This document shows positions 47,341 to 56,414 of a stretch of 64,000 bases of DNA, one piece after another; positions within the stretch are counted from its first letter, which is position 1, and each line of letters opens with the position of its first letter. A program made the translations under genes and the position numbers. This DNA is from Bradyrhizobium rifense (GTDB lineage: Bacteria > Pseudomonadota > Alphaproteobacteria > Rhizobiales > Xanthobacteraceae), in NCBI RefSeq assembly GCF_008123425.1, contig NZ_VSSS01000008.1, positions 1-64,000 of the forward strand. The letters run 5' to 3'. The notes beneath the pieces are model-generated. The model saw only the letters and a program-made list of their open reading frames with translations, was not told where the DNA came from and ran no database searches.

Positions 47341-47434
47341 GGCCGCATCCATTGGCCAGCATAGATTCAACTCCATCGGCAAAAATGATGCGCCGAGTCA
47401 GCTCACCGAGTCTCGTGCAGACCAGGAGAACAAC

Positions 47435-48091
47435 ATGAAATCCGATAACGAAATAGAGCGCGATGTTCGGGAAGAACTGAAATGGGATCCCGATCTGAAT
47501 GCCGACGATATAGCCGTATCAGTCAATAATGGTGTCGTTACGCTGGCGGGGTTCACCCACAGCTACACCGACAGGCTTGAGGCCGAGGCAGCAGCGAAGC
47601 GCGTGGCCGGTGTTCTTGCCGTCGCAAACGACATCGAAGTGCGGCTACCAGCAATCGACCAACGTCCGGATCCGGACATCGCCCGAGACGCAGTTGCCGC
47701 ACTGAAGTCACAGCTGCCAATTTCCCACGACCAGATAAAGGTCATCGTCAAGGATGGCTGGATCACGCTCGAAGGCACGGTGGAGTGGCGATACCAGAAA
47801 ACCACCGCAGACACGGCGGTCCGCAAGGTCAAGGGCGTGAAAGGCGTCACCAACGTCATTACACTGAAGCCCAAAGTCCAGCCCACCGACATCCAGCGCA
47901 AGATCCAGGATGCCTTCAAACGCAGCGCCGAGGTGGATGCGGAGCGTATCAGCGTGGAAGTGAGGGGCAGCGAAGTGGTGCTGGAAGGCACCGTTCGTTC
48001 CTGGATCGAGCGCGAGGAAGCCGAGCGTGTTGCATGGTCGGCGCCCGGCGTCACAAAGGTCGACGACCGGATTGTCGTCCGGCCTTACTAG
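47435..48091 (+). CDS. Triple BON-domain protein (OsmY-like)
   Basis: A 218-residue protein of three BON repeats (about 3-70, 76-145 and 150-217). Examples are IAVSVNNGVVTLAGFTHSYTDRLEAEAAAKRVAGV, IKVIVKDGWITLEGTVEWRYQKTTA and ISVEVRGSEVVLEGTVRSWIEREEAERVAW. BON domains bind membranes or phospholipids in OsmY-like stress proteins. No signal peptide is seen from the chosen start MKSDNEI (GGAG upstream). A longer frame from 47318 would overlap the box. hsp20 follows 45 bp later. Confidence 0.88.
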   Translation: MKSDNEIERDVREELKWDPDLNADDIAVSVNNGVVTLAGFTHSYTDRLEAEAAAKRVAGVLAVANDIEVRLPAIDQRPDPDIARDAVAALKSQLPISHDQIKVIVKDGWITLEGTVEWRYQKTTADTAVRKVKGVKGVTNVITLKPKVQPTDIQRKIQDAFKRSAEVDAERISVEVRGSEVVLEGTVRSWIEREEAERVAWSAPGVTKVDDRIVVRPY

Positions 48092-48136
48092 TCCTCCCCA
48101 AGCTAGCAGAACTTCACTCAAAGAAGGAGAATTCCA

Positions 48137-48607
48137 ATGAGGTTAAAATCACTGGTCCCGTTTGGAGACGCCGGCGCATTGACGCGACCCGATTTCGGGC
48201 TATTCGGTCTGCATCGGGAGATCGATCGGCTTTTCAGTGAGTTCGCGCAAGGCACCGGCCCGAGCGGCAAAGCGAACATCGTTCCGAACATCGAAATTTC
48301 CGAAAACGACAAGGCAATCGAAGTTACAGCCGAGATGCCCGGACTCGAGCGCAAGGACGTCGAGATATCGATCGAGGACGACGCTCTCACCATTCGTGGC
48401 GAGAAGAAAGTCGAAGAACAGCAGAAGGATAAGAACGTCCAGCACAGCGAGCGCAGCTATGGTGTGTTCTATCGCGTGCTGCAATTGCCTTCCGGTATCG
48501 ACCCTTCGAGCGTTCAGGCAACCATGTCGAACGGAGTCCTGAAAATCACGATTCCGAAGCCTGCCAAACCGGAGCCGAAGAAGATCGAGGTCAAGGAAGC
48601 CGCCTAG
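48137..48607 (+). CDS. Hsp20/alpha-crystallin small heat-shock protein
   Basis: A 156-residue sHsp. The N-terminal region includes FGLFGLHREIDRLFSEFAQG. The crystallin domain (NIVPNIEISENDKAIEVTAEMPGLERKDVEISIEDDALTIRGEKK) ends with GVLKITIPKPAKPEPKKIEV, containing the ITI motif used for oligomer contacts. AAGGAG is 8 nt upstream of ATG. A decayed copy of this gene is at 55399-55840. dnaK starts 149 bp later. Confidence 0.92.
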   Translation: MRLKSLVPFGDAGALTRPDFGLFGLHREIDRLFSEFAQGTGPSGKANIVPNIEISENDKAIEVTAEMPGLERKDVEISIEDDALTIRGEKKVEEQQKDKNVQHSERSYGVFYRVLQLPSGIDPSSVQATMSNGVLKITIPKPAKPEPKKIEVKEAA

Positions 48608-48756
48608 CCCCGCGGCTGCGGGACGCGCAAATCGTTCTCCTCACGGCGCTTTGTGCGTCCCGCTCAACCTGCTGATGCGAAAGCACACCAACACATCTGG
48701 TGGACGACGTCAGCTCCGTAACTGAGCGAGCGCGACTACATCGAAAGGAGCCAGTC

Positions 48757-50661
48757 ATGGCGAAAGCAATCGGTATCGACCTCGGGACCACCAATTCCTG
48801 CGTCGCCGTGATGGAAGGAAGCAAGGCCAGGGTCATTGAAAACGCCGAGGGCGGTCGCACGACGCCGTCGATGGTCGCTTTCACCGATGAAGGCGAGGTC
48901 CTTGTCGGGCAACCCGCTAAGCGGCAGAGCATCACCAATCCGGAGAACACCGTCTACGCCATCAAGCGGCTAATCGGGCGGCGCTATGACGACCCGATCA
49001 CCGCGAAAGACAAGGGTATGGTTTCCTATCACATCGTGCCCGGCGACAACGGTGACGCATGGGTCGAAGTGAGGGGCAGGAGGTATAGCCCAAGCCAGAT
49101 CAGCGCTTTCATTCTGACCAAGATGAAGGAAACCGCCGAAGCCCATCTAGGAGATAAGGTAACGCAGGCTGTAATAACCGTACCTGCCTATTTCAACGAT
49201 GCCCAGCGTCAGGCAACCAAGGACGCCGGACGGATTGCCGGCCTCGAGGTACTCCGTATCATCAACGAGCCGACCGCGGCCGCGCTGGCCTACGGCCTAG
49301 ACAAAAAGGGCAGCGGAAAGATCGCCGTCTACGATCTCGGCGGCGGCACATTCGACGTTTCCATCCTCGAGGTTGGAGATGGCGTGTTTGAGGTGAAGGC
49401 TACCAACGGCGATACCTTCCTCGGTGGCGAAGATTTCGACAAGCGCATCATCGACTATCTGGCAGACGAATTTCGCAAGGAGAATGGCATCGATTTGCGC
49501 AGGGATCGCCTTGCACTACAGCGGCTCAAAGATGCCGCCGAGAAGGCAAAGATCGAGCTCTCGAGCGCCACCCAGACCGACGTCAACCTGCCCTTCATCA
49601 CGGCCGACCAGAACGGGCCGAAACATCTCAATATCAAGCTCTCCCGGGCGAAGCTGGAAGCGCTGGTCGACGATCTGATCGAGCGCACCGTCGGACCCTG
49701 CAAGGCAGCGTTGAAGGATGCCGGGCTGCAGGCATCCGACATCAACGAAGTGGTGTTGGTTGGCGGCCAGAGCCGCATGCCGAAAGTGCAGGAAACCGTG
49801 CAGAACCTGTTTCAGCGTGAACCGCACAAGGGCGTCAACCCGGACGAAGTGGTCGCGATCGGCGCCGCAATTCAGGCCGGCGTGCTTCAGGGCGACGTCA
49901 AGGACGTGCTGCTGCTCGACGTGACGCCACTGTCGCTGGGCATCGAGACGCTGGGCGGTGTTATGACCAAGCTGATCGACCGCAATACAACCATTCCGAC
50001 CAAGAAGAGCCAGGTATTCTCAACTGCGGAAGACAACCAGACGGCGGTCACCATTCGCGTATTTCAGGGCGAACGGGAAATGGCAGCCGACAATAAGCTG
50101 CTGGGGCAATTCGACCTCGTCGGGATTCCGCCGGCACCCCGCGGCGTGCCACAGATCGAAGTCACTTTTGATATCGATGCCAATGGCATTGTCAACGTCT
50201 CCGCCAAGGACAAGGCCAGCGGCAAGGAGCAAAGCATCCGGATCCAGGCCTCCGGGGGTCTTAGCGAGGCGGATATCCAGAAGATGGTCAGAGAAGCCGA
50301 AGCCCACGCCGAGGAGGACAAGCGCCGCAAGGAACTCGTCGAAGCACGCAACCAAGCCGATGCGGCGATCTACAGCACTGAAAAGACCCTGAAGGAATCG
50401 GAATCCAAGATCCCTGCCAATCTCAAGAAGGAGGTCGAACAGGCAATCTCCGATGCAAAGCAGGCCCTCACGGCCGAAAACCCGCAATCGATTCGCCAAG
50501 CGACAGATCGTTTGCAACAGACCGCCGCCAAGATCGGCGAGGCACTGAACCGCGCCGCCTCGCAAGGCGCCAACGCGCAGGCGTCGTCGAGCGGAAGCGG
50601 TTCTTCCGGTGAAGACGTCGTCGATGCCGAATTCGAGGAAGTCGACCCGCGCGACCGATGA
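48757..50661 (+). CDS. dnaK: Chaperone DnaK (Hsp70)
   Basis: A 634-residue Hsp70. ATPase motifs: [34 protein letters not shown] and [15 protein letters not shown]. The linker [18 protein letters not shown] leads into the substrate domain, and the C-terminal lid ends in a Gly/Ser-rich tail and acidic EFEEVDPRD. The start MAKAIG has AAGGAG upstream. It heads dnaK-grpE-cbpA-cbpM. Most alphaproteobacteria have another dnaK with dnaJ elsewhere, so this is probably an accessory chaperone set. No box or CIRCE element is seen in the 149 bp before it. Confidence 0.95.
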   Translation: MAKAIGIDLGTTNSCVAVMEGSKARVIENAEGGRTTPSMVAFTDEGEVLVGQPAKRQSITNPENTVYAIKRLIGRRYDDPITAKDKGMVSYHIVPGDNGDAWVEVRGRRYSPSQISAFILTKMKETAEAHLGDKVTQAVITVPAYFNDAQRQATKDAGRIAGLEVLRIINEPTAAALAYGLDKKGSGKIAVYDLGGGTFDVSILEVGDGVFEVKATNGDTFLGGEDFDKRIIDYLADEFRKENGIDLRRDRLALQRLKDAAEKAKIELSSATQTDVNLPFITADQNGPKHLNIKLSRAKLEALVDDLIERTVGPCKAALKDAGLQASDINEVVLVGGQSRMPKVQETVQNLFQREPHKGVNPDEVVAIGAAIQAGVLQGDVKDVLLLDVTPLSLGIETLGGVMTKLIDRNTTIPTKKSQVFSTAEDNQTAVTIRVFQGEREMAADNKLLGQFDLVGIPPAPRGVPQIEVTFDIDANGIVNVSAKDKASGKEQSIRIQASGGLSEADIQKMVREAEAHAEEDKRRKELVEARNQADAAIYSTEKTLKESESKIPANLKKEVEQAISDAKQALTAENPQSIRQATDRLQQTAAKIGEALNRAASQGANAQASSSGSGSSGEDVVDAEFEEVDPRDR

Positions 50662-50704
50662 GCATCGTGAAGCGCGAACTCGCACATGAAAACAGGCGAA
50701 TGAC

Positions 50705-51271
50705 ATGGCAACAAACCCCGTGGACGAGGATCCTGACAGGGCGCAGGCGAATAGCCGCGAAACGCAGGTGAATAGCGTCGAGACCGGGAGCGGCGATCTC
50801 GAAGTCGAGAATGAACTTTTGAGGGAACGTTTGATGCGCGCGCTCGCCGAGACCGAGAATACCCGCCGGCAAGGCGAGCGGCGCACAGAGGAGGCACGGA
50901 GGTACGCTATCGCGAGCTTCGCCCGCGAACTGCTGCAGGTGGTCGACAATCTGCGGCGGGCGATCGGTGCCGGCAGTAACCGGGCTGACACTGGCCAGCA
51001 GGATCCATTGATCGAAGGCGTGACAGCAACTGACCGCATCCTGACGGAGGTCCTGAAGCGGTTCGGCGTGGAGGAGATGAAGGCGCTGGACGCACCGTTC
51101 GACCCCGAGAAACACGAAGCGGTGCTGGAGATAGATGCAGTCGGTCAGCCGTCCCGAAATGTGGTTCAGGTTCTCGAGAATGGCTACACGCTGCACGATC
51201 GTCTACTGCGGCCGGCGCGAGTTGCGGTAGCCAAAGCCCGACAGCCATCTCCGCAGGCAACACGACAGTGA
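50705..51271 (+). CDS. grpE: Nucleotide exchange factor GrpE
   Basis: A 188-residue GrpE with an acidic N terminus, a long helix (LEVENELLRERLMRALAETENTRRQGERRTEEARRYA) and the beta-domain (GVEEMKALDAPFDPEKHEAVLEI ... GYTLHDRLLRPARVAVAK). It releases ADP from DnaK. It sits 43 bp after dnaK and 48 bp before cbpA. The C terminus is shorter and more basic than that of housekeeping GrpE, fitting an accessory copy. Confidence 0.92.
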   Translation: MATNPVDEDPDRAQANSRETQVNSVETGSGDLEVENELLRERLMRALAETENTRRQGERRTEEARRYAIASFARELLQVVDNLRRAIGAGSNRADTGQQDPLIEGVTATDRILTEVLKRFGVEEMKALDAPFDPEKHEAVLEIDAVGQPSRNVVQVLENGYTLHDRLLRPARVAVAKARQPSPQATRQ

Positions 51272-51319
51272 GGCGGGCCGCGCGCGGCCCAACCGCGTAC
51301 AAAGGAACGGGAGCGGATA

Positions 51320-52231
51320 TTGGCTGCAGACCCTTATGCGACACTGGGAGTAAAAAAGGATGCCACGCAAGCAGATATCCAGAAGGCCTATCGCCGTCTC
51401 GCGAAGAAATCGCATCCTGACCTCAATCCCGGCGACAAGGCCGCCGAGGAAACATTTAAGGAACTCTCCGCCGCCTACGATCTGTTGAACGATCCGGAAA
51501 AACGCGCACGCTTTGATCGCGGCGAGATCGACAGTTCGGGCACTGAGCGACCGAGACGGCGGTACTATCGGGATTTCTCCGATCAAGACGGCTGGTCGAC
51601 CTACACCAGCAACTCCGGTTTTGCCGATTTCGGCGACTTTTCCGGTGGCGAGGATATCCTCTCGGAGATTTTCGGTCGCGCGGGCCGCGGCGGCCGCAGA
51701 CGGGGCCAAGATGTCCGCTATCATATCGACCTCGCCTTCCTCGATGCCATCAACGGCGGCAGGCAATCGCTGGTGCTTCCCGATGGATCCACGCTCGAGG
51801 TCAACATTCCGCCGGGCGTGCGGGACGGCCAGATACTGCGTCTGAAAGGTAAAGGCCGTCCGGCGGCCGGCGAAGGTCAACCCGGCGATGCCCTGATCGA
51901 AATCAGCGTTCAGCCGCACCCCTACTTCACCCGCAAAGGCGACGACATCTATCTGGATCTACCGATCTCGCTGAAGGAAGCGGTGTTGGGCGCTAAGATC
52001 AGCGTCCCCACGCCAGGTGGGACAGTTACGGTGACGGTGCCGAAATGGTCGAGCACCGGTCGCTTGCTCCGGCTGAAGGGGCGCGGCGTTCCGCGTCCTG
52101 ACGGTGTCAAGGGCGATCAATACATTACACTCAAGCTGGTTCTGCCGCAAAAGCGGGATCCGGAACTCGAGAAATTCGTCGCCCGATGGCAGCCGGCCGC
52201 GGAAAGCCCGCGGCAATCGATGGGGGTTTGA
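51320..52231 (+). CDS. cbpA: DnaJ-type co-chaperone CbpA
   Basis: A 303-residue type II J-protein. The J domain (DPYATLGVKKDATQADIQKAYRRLAKKSHPDLNPGDK) has the HPD triad. A Gly/Phe linker (GFADFGDFSGGEDILSEIFG) follows, then two C-terminal beta domains (INGGRQSLVLPDGSTLEVNIPPGVRDGQILRLKGKG). There is no zinc finger, so it is CbpA-like rather than DnaJ. The start is TTG, with GGAG 6 nt upstream. Its stop is 1 bp from the cbpM start. Confidence 0.92.
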   Translation: MAADPYATLGVKKDATQADIQKAYRRLAKKSHPDLNPGDKAAEETFKELSAAYDLLNDPEKRARFDRGEIDSSGTERPRRRYYRDFSDQDGWSTYTSNSGFADFGDFSGGEDILSEIFGRAGRGGRRRGQDVRYHIDLAFLDAINGGRQSLVLPDGSTLEVNIPPGVRDGQILRLKGKGRPAAGEGQPGDALIEISVQPHPYFTRKGDDIYLDLPISLKEAVLGAKISVPTPGGTVTVTVPKWSSTGRLLRLKGRGVPRPDGVKGDQYITLKLVLPQKRDPELEKFVARWQPAAESPRQSMGV

Positions 52232-52232
52232 C

Positions 52233-52520
52233 ATGCAGATGCAGGAATTCATCGACCGATCACATCTCGACCTCCCGACACTAAATGTGTGGATCGAAGC
52301 GGAATGGCTGGCCCCCATCGCTGCCAAAAGAAGATTGGACTTTTCTGATGCCGAACTTGCGCGGGTGCGCTTGATCCAGGATCTCAAGGCCGATTTCGGC
52401 GTCAACGACGAAGGCATTTCGATAATCTTGCACCTGCTGGATCAACTGCACGGGCTGCGTTGCCTGGTCCAGGATATCCAGACCATGGAGGCGCTGGATC
52501 GTACGAGGCATGGGGGCTGA
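52233..52520 (+). CDS. cbpM: Chaperone modulator CbpM
   Basis: A 95-residue MerR-like helical protein: MQMQEFIDRSHLDLPTLNVWIEAEWLAP, then FSDAELARVRLIQDLKADFGVNDEGISIILHLLDQLHGL. CbpM binds the J domain of CbpA and inhibits it. It is adjacent to cbpA, with only 1 bp between, as in enterics. The start is fixed by this spacing and by family length. Confidence 0.88.
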   Translation: MQMQEFIDRSHLDLPTLNVWIEAEWLAPIAAKRRLDFSDAELARVRLIQDLKADFGVNDEGISIILHLLDQLHGLRCLVQDIQTMEALDRTRHGG

Positions 52521-52572
52521 AGCCGCATAACAATAAACGGCGCAAATCCTTCATTCAAAAAAGGAAAGACTG

Positions 52573-52863
52573 ATGTCAATTCCCAAGGGCCCCGGTTCGT
52601 GGCTCGTCATCATTCTATTGTTGTTGCTGCTTGCAGCCGCCGGTTTCGTTGCGAATGAGGGCTTGCGCCTCGGAGATGCCGAGGTGCCCGCATCGGGTTA
52701 CATTGCCATGGCACTCGGCGTGACCTTCTCGCTTGTCTTCGGCTTCGGACTCATGGCCATGCTCTTTTACAGCAGCCGGAAGGGCTATGACGAACCTGCC
52801 GTGCTGATTAAGGACCCCAAGCCAGGAGCCGATCCAGCGTCACCCGCCTCGGATTCGAAATAG
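52573..52863 (+). CDS. Small two-helix membrane protein
   Basis: A 96-residue protein with two transmembrane helices (SWLVIILLLLLLAAAGFVA; YIAMALGVTFSLVFGFGLMAMLFY) and a Pro/Ser/Ala-rich tail. AAGGAAAG precedes ATG. It follows cbpM by 52 bp and probably ends the chaperone operon. No known family. Confidence 0.7.
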   Translation: MSIPKGPGSWLVIILLLLLLAAAGFVANEGLRLGDAEVPASGYIAMALGVTFSLVFGFGLMAMLFYSSRKGYDEPAVLIKDPKPGADPASPASDSK

Positions 52864-53372
52864 CAAGCTTCGGATTCAGAAGCAGCAATCTTGTGCCGGC
52901 GCGGGATGTCAATCAAGCCGGCCGGTCAGCTCTGGCTTGTGGCGAAGGAACGCACCCCCTACGCAATCGCCATTGCCCCGCCCAGCGCACAGCGAGCAAC
53001 CCTTTTGAGGAAACGAGAAGAGCAAACTCCTTCGAGTTCAAACCTCCAATCGAAGCGCTGACCGTCAGCGTCGCTGCACTGCCGGCTAGATCGTTGACGA
53101 CACACTCCCGCCGCCAAGCGCCATCGATTGCCATCGAGTGCGCAGGGCGGCTGCGCTCAAATCTGCTCCGAATGTCGGCAGCCCTTCCTTTGGACATTGC
53201 CGTGCTTTCGCGCGACCTTCGCACCGGTCTCTTATCCCAAGACAAAGCCCGGAACGGATTGGGTCCCAGCGTATCCGTATCGATTGCTCACGTAGTATTC
53301 AGAGGTGCGATCGTTTTCCTTGAGCCGATGCTCCCACGTATTTGTGGTAGCGCAGTTGCGACTGGTCCAACG
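52864..53372. other. Intergenic region, nothing recognised
   Basis: About 510 bp between the chaperone cluster and the NYN gene. Open frames on the plus strand lack start signals and family resemblance. No box of the regulon type is present. Confidence 0.4.
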
Positions 53373-53951
53373 CTATGGATTGTGGTGTGGAGTTCGGCGA
53401 ACATAGGGATGCCGAGCACAATCGCTACGCAGATTAGCGAGATCGACAAAGCAGTCTGCTTGTCTACGCAATACGTCAGCGGCCAATGCTGGGCTGGTAG
53501 CAATCGTCGAAACGACAGTGACGCGCACCCCTCGTCGCTGCACTGCCTTAACGACAGGCTGAAAATCTCCGCTTCCGGAGAATAGCACGATCTCGTCTAG
53601 TTGCTCCGCCAACGCCATTGCATCGACTGCAAGTTCGATGCGCATGTTGCCCCTGACTTTCAGTCGTCCACCAGCGTCCACATACTCCTTGGCCGACTTC
53701 GATACGATACTGAAGCCGTTGTAAGCTAGCCAATCGACAAGCGGCCGAATGCTGGACTGCTCCTGACTCTGAGCTATCGCTATGTAGTAGATGGCGCGCA
53801 AGATAGTCCCTCGGCTCCGGAATTTCTCGAGCAATTTTCGATAGTCGAGCTCAAAGCCGAGAGCCTTCGCGCTGAGATGAAGATCTTCCCCATCGAGAAA
53901 GAGCGCGATCTTCTCTACTCGGGTACGTGTTCCTCCGCCCCCGTATGTCAT
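53373..53951 (-). CDS. NYN/LabA-like domain protein
   Basis: A 192-residue PIN-like protein. KIALFLDGEDLHLSAKALGFELDYRKLL begins the NYN fold. AVDAMALAEQLDEIVLFSGSGDFQPVVKAVQRRGVRVTVVS carries the acidic metal-site residues. ADVLRRQADCFVDLANLR is the LabA-type end. NYN domains are thought to be nucleases acting on RNA. It is a lone gene with a short Gly-rich lead (MTYGGGGTRTR); a start slightly downstream is possible. Confidence 0.85.
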   Translation of the reverse strand: MTYGGGGTRTRVEKIALFLDGEDLHLSAKALGFELDYRKLLEKFRSRGTILRAIYYIAIAQSQEQSSIRPLVDWLAYNGFSIVSKSAKEYVDAGGRLKVRGNMRIELAVDAMALAEQLDEIVLFSGSGDFQPVVKAVQRRGVRVTVVSTIATSPALAADVLRRQADCFVDLANLRSDCARHPYVRRTPHHNP

Positions 53952-54328
53952 AGTAGACCAGCCGCCTGTGTTCGCCTCCGGGTGCTAGAAGCGGATACAC
54001 GCCGTGATGCGCCTGTCTCGGCTATACGGGAGCAATTGATCGGCTTTTTACGCCTAACTGGGCAACCGCTCGTCAGCGAAGAGGTTGTGTCACCTAGCTG
54101 CGCCGCAAGGCTGCTCCGCCATCTCTTCGGTAGGTGAAGGCCGACGCGCAACCATCGACTTGTTGCCCGGCAAACGATAGACTGCAGCCATTAGCCAGAT
54201 TGCTAGACTTTCCTAACCGGCCGAACGGATGTATGCTTTCGTGCCTATGATTCAGCGCTGAAGATTCAAGTGAGTGAAGATCTGAAACCAGCGATGCGGT
54301 CAAACTGCGGACGCGCTTCGCCTCGACA
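53952..54328. other. Intergenic region, nothing recognised
   Basis: About 375 bp without a recognisable gene or regulatory box. A plus-strand open frame ending at 54137 has a helical look (AIREQLIGFLRLTGQPLVSEEVV) but no start signal. Confidence 0.35.
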
Positions 54329-55090
54329 TCATGGCGCGGCTGTCCTCACGCAGTTCGTGGTCAGGGCTAGCTCAGGGCGATAAGTTGGGACGGAATTGCT
54401 ACCCGCCGAGCCGCATGGCATCGTGGTCGTTCTTCTCCTTAAGGCATTTCGATCGATAATCCTGACGGTGCGTTTTCCCGCCAGCCTGATCACGCCACGC
54501 TGCTGCAGGCTAGTGAAGCAACGACAAACGGTTTCGACCGAAACTGAGAGATACTCGGCGATGTCGTAACGCGTCAGGGGCAATACGACCTGACCCTTAT
54601 CGTTCGGCGAACGACTCGCCAACGCAAGCAGGAATGAACCGACCTTTTCGACCGCCCTTACGCCGCCGATGATCAGCAATTGATCCTGAATCCGCGACAG
54701 GGTCTGAAATGCAACATTGCGGAGCTCGCGGGCGAACTCCACATCGCGCTGCGCCAATTGCTCGACCCTTTGACCAGAGTAACTCGCCAGCGCTGTTTCC
54801 TCGACGATTGCGTCAACCGTCAGATCTTCGTTGCTATCGACGACGACGAAGAAATCTCCCGGCAACATCAAGTCGAGAATCTGCCGCCGCCCGTCTGAAC
54901 GGATGGCGGATCGCCGGACCGCCCCCGAAATTACGTAGTACCAATGGGCCGCCGGCTCCGAATTGACTGGAACCTCCTGGCTCCTGGCAAACAGTATAAT
55001 CTTGGCATGCTCATCGAGCCGTTTCATCGCATGGTTCTGCGCGGCTAACATTCGCCGATAGTAGTCCAGTGCGCGCGTTTTCGCCTTCAT
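54329..55090 (-). CDS. Crp/Fnr-family regulator, copy 2
   Basis: A 253-residue paralogue of 43960-44715, similar along its full length: MKAKTRALDYYRRMLAAQ, HWYYVISGAVRRSAIRSDGRRQILDLMLPGDFF, and the wing helix YDIAEYLSVSVETVCRCFTSLQQRGVIRLAGKRTVRI. It again has E-T-V-C-R in the recognition helix and no Fe-S cysteine set. The beta-roll keeps PGDFF but not the full cAMP-contact signature, so the signal is probably not cAMP. It carries the same upstream motif as copy 1. Divergent to it are decayed dsbA, hsp20 and poxB copies. Confidence 0.9.
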   Translation of the reverse strand: MKAKTRALDYYRRMLAAQNHAMKRLDEHAKIILFARSQEVPVNSEPAAHWYYVISGAVRRSAIRSDGRRQILDLMLPGDFFVVVDSNEDLTVDAIVEETALASYSGQRVEQLAQRDVEFARELRNVAFQTLSRIQDQLLIIGGVRAVEKVGSFLLALASRSPNDKGQVVLPLTRYDIAEYLSVSVETVCRCFTSLQQRGVIRLAGKRTVRIIDRNALRRRTTTMPCGSAGSNSVPTYRPELALTTNCVRTAAP

Positions 55091-55182
55091 GGCTGCACCT
55101 TACCTGTTCTCGTTATTTCTTATGCTGCCATTCCAACCACACCAACGTTGTGATGATCCAAACCTTTTGCACATCTCTGTAG

Positions 55183-55197
55183 CGTAAGAATACGTAA
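55183..55197. promoter_or_regulatory. CGTA-N4-TACGTAA motif upstream of crp copy 2
   Basis: CGTA-AGAA-TACGTAA, 93 bp from the start codon; the counterpart is 94 bp upstream of copy 1. Confidence 0.55.
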
Positions 55198-55232
55198 TTG
55201 GCCGCCCAGGAGGTCTTTACGGACCGCAATAA

Positions 55233-55246
55233 TTGACCGCAGTCAC
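55233..55246. promoter_or_regulatory. FixK/FNR-like box upstream of dsbA remnant
   Basis: TTGAC-CGCA-GTCAC; centre 74 bp before the remnant ATG at 55314, and 149 bp from crp copy 2. Confidence 0.5.
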
Positions 55247-55313
55247 GACACGCTAGCGCCGCGTGCGCTGGAAGAGCGAAATTCGTCAATCAAGCGTAGA
55301 CGGAGGAATACTC

Positions 55314-55370
55314 ATGGCCACCTTGAAGGCGCAGATCAACCAAAGCGTAATATCCGCGGAGAGCTGACGG
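55314..55370 (+). pseudogene. DsbA-like gene, N-terminal remnant
   Basis: With GGAGG before ATG it reads MATLKAQINQ, then in another frame NIRGELTATR. It parallels MVNLKTPINKCDHIRGPAHA at 45426. The rest of the gene is gone, and hsp20-like sequence follows within 30 bp. Confidence 0.55.
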
Positions 55371-55398
55371 CCACCAGACCGACCAACAAGGAGAGTGC

Positions 55399-55840
55399 CA
55401 AAGAGACTACGATCACTTGTCCCATTCGTGAGACGCGACCGGACTTCGGATTGGCCGGGTTGCATCAGGAGATCGATCGGTCGTTCAATGAATTCGCCCA
55501 AGGACCAAATTCCAATGGCGGATCGGCGAATCTGCTTCCTACGATCGACATCGCAATACGATCGAGGTCGACTCCCGGCCTCGAGCGCAAGGATGTCAAG
55601 ATATCCATCGACGATGACACCCTTTCAATTGGCGGCGAGAAGAGGATCGAAGAGGACCAGAAGGACAAGAACGTCCAGCACAGCAAGCGCTGCCACGGTG
55701 TGTTCATGCGCGTGCTGCAACTTCCCTGCGTCGACCCTTTGCGCGCACGTTGCGATGTCGAACGGCGTCCTGAAGATCACGATTCCGAAACCGGCCAACC
55801 CGGATCCGAAGAAGATCGAGGTCAAGGACGCTCCAATGAA
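55399..55840 (+). pseudogene. Hsp20 remnant, copy of 48137 gene
   Basis: Pieces in two or three frames match the intact gene: RLRSLVPF, LAGLHQEIDRSFNEFAQG, PGLERKDVKISIDDDTLSIGGEKRIEEDQKDKNVQHSKR, HGVFMRVLQLP, then NGVLKITIPKPANPDPKKIEVKD. About 15 residues of the first crystallin strand are missing after LPTIDIA. Similarity to 48137-48607 is high, so the duplication is not ancient. Confidence 0.85.
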
Positions 55841-55989
55841 AACGACCCGGGCGGCCCTCGCGGGACGCGCATGGGTACCTCCTCACGCGAGCGTGCGTCT
55901 TGTGACCTGCGCTAACGGCGTTGCAGTCGTCGCTGGAGGCAACCAATGGATATTGAAGGAAAATGGCGAAGCGAAAAGCCAGATTGACC

Positions 55990-56245
55990 GGACGAATCGC
56001 AGGATCTCGTTGACCGTCGACGGCGGTTTTCAACGCGCTTGACAGACGAATTCCTCACAGCCGTCCAGCACAGGCTACCGGTCGAGGTCGTCGTCTCGGC
56101 AACAATTCGACCCTAGGCCCCACACGGCCTCGTGCCGTTTCGCCGGACATTCGGCCGAACTGATATCGGCGCTGGCCGAGGTTTTACTCATCGAGAACCG
56201 CGATCGTGAAGGCCGTAGTGGTTGCCGATGAGATGCCAAACCCTA
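55990..56245 (+). pseudogene. PoxB C-terminal remnant
   Basis: SLTVDGGFQRALTDEFLTAVQHRLPVEVVV corresponds to ALTGDGGFNMLMGEFLTAVHHNLPVKVII of the intact gene at 14993, with a TGA inside. HGLVPFR and DEMPN, in shifted frames, match GLVPFRE and NEMPNLP. The ThDP motif region is corrupted. This is a fragment of a second poxB. Confidence 0.65.
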
Positions 56246-56338
56246 GCTCATCGCGATTTTGAGCAGGTCGAACACTTTGCACTCGCCACAAAAATCCGTG
56301 CTCGCTGTGACGGGCGGCCATTGCTCCGGCCCGTTTGG

Positions 56339-56352
56339 TTGACGATCGTCAG
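56339..56352. promoter_or_regulatory. FixK/FNR-like box upstream of Old Yellow Enzyme
   Basis: TTGAC-GATC-GTCAG; centre 69 bp before the ATG at 56415. Same core as the box at 39844. Confidence 0.6.
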
Positions 56353-56414
56353 TGAGGACGGTTCTCCAGGTGGCTAGGATTGTAATGAGGCTCTTCCCTT
56401 TGCAGGAGCAGGCG

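Noticed and set aside
55842..56042. Possible DUF2188-like protein (VVAGGNQWILKENGEAKSQI)
   Set aside because: Short match only, fused in frame to poxB remnant sequence and lacking a start signal.
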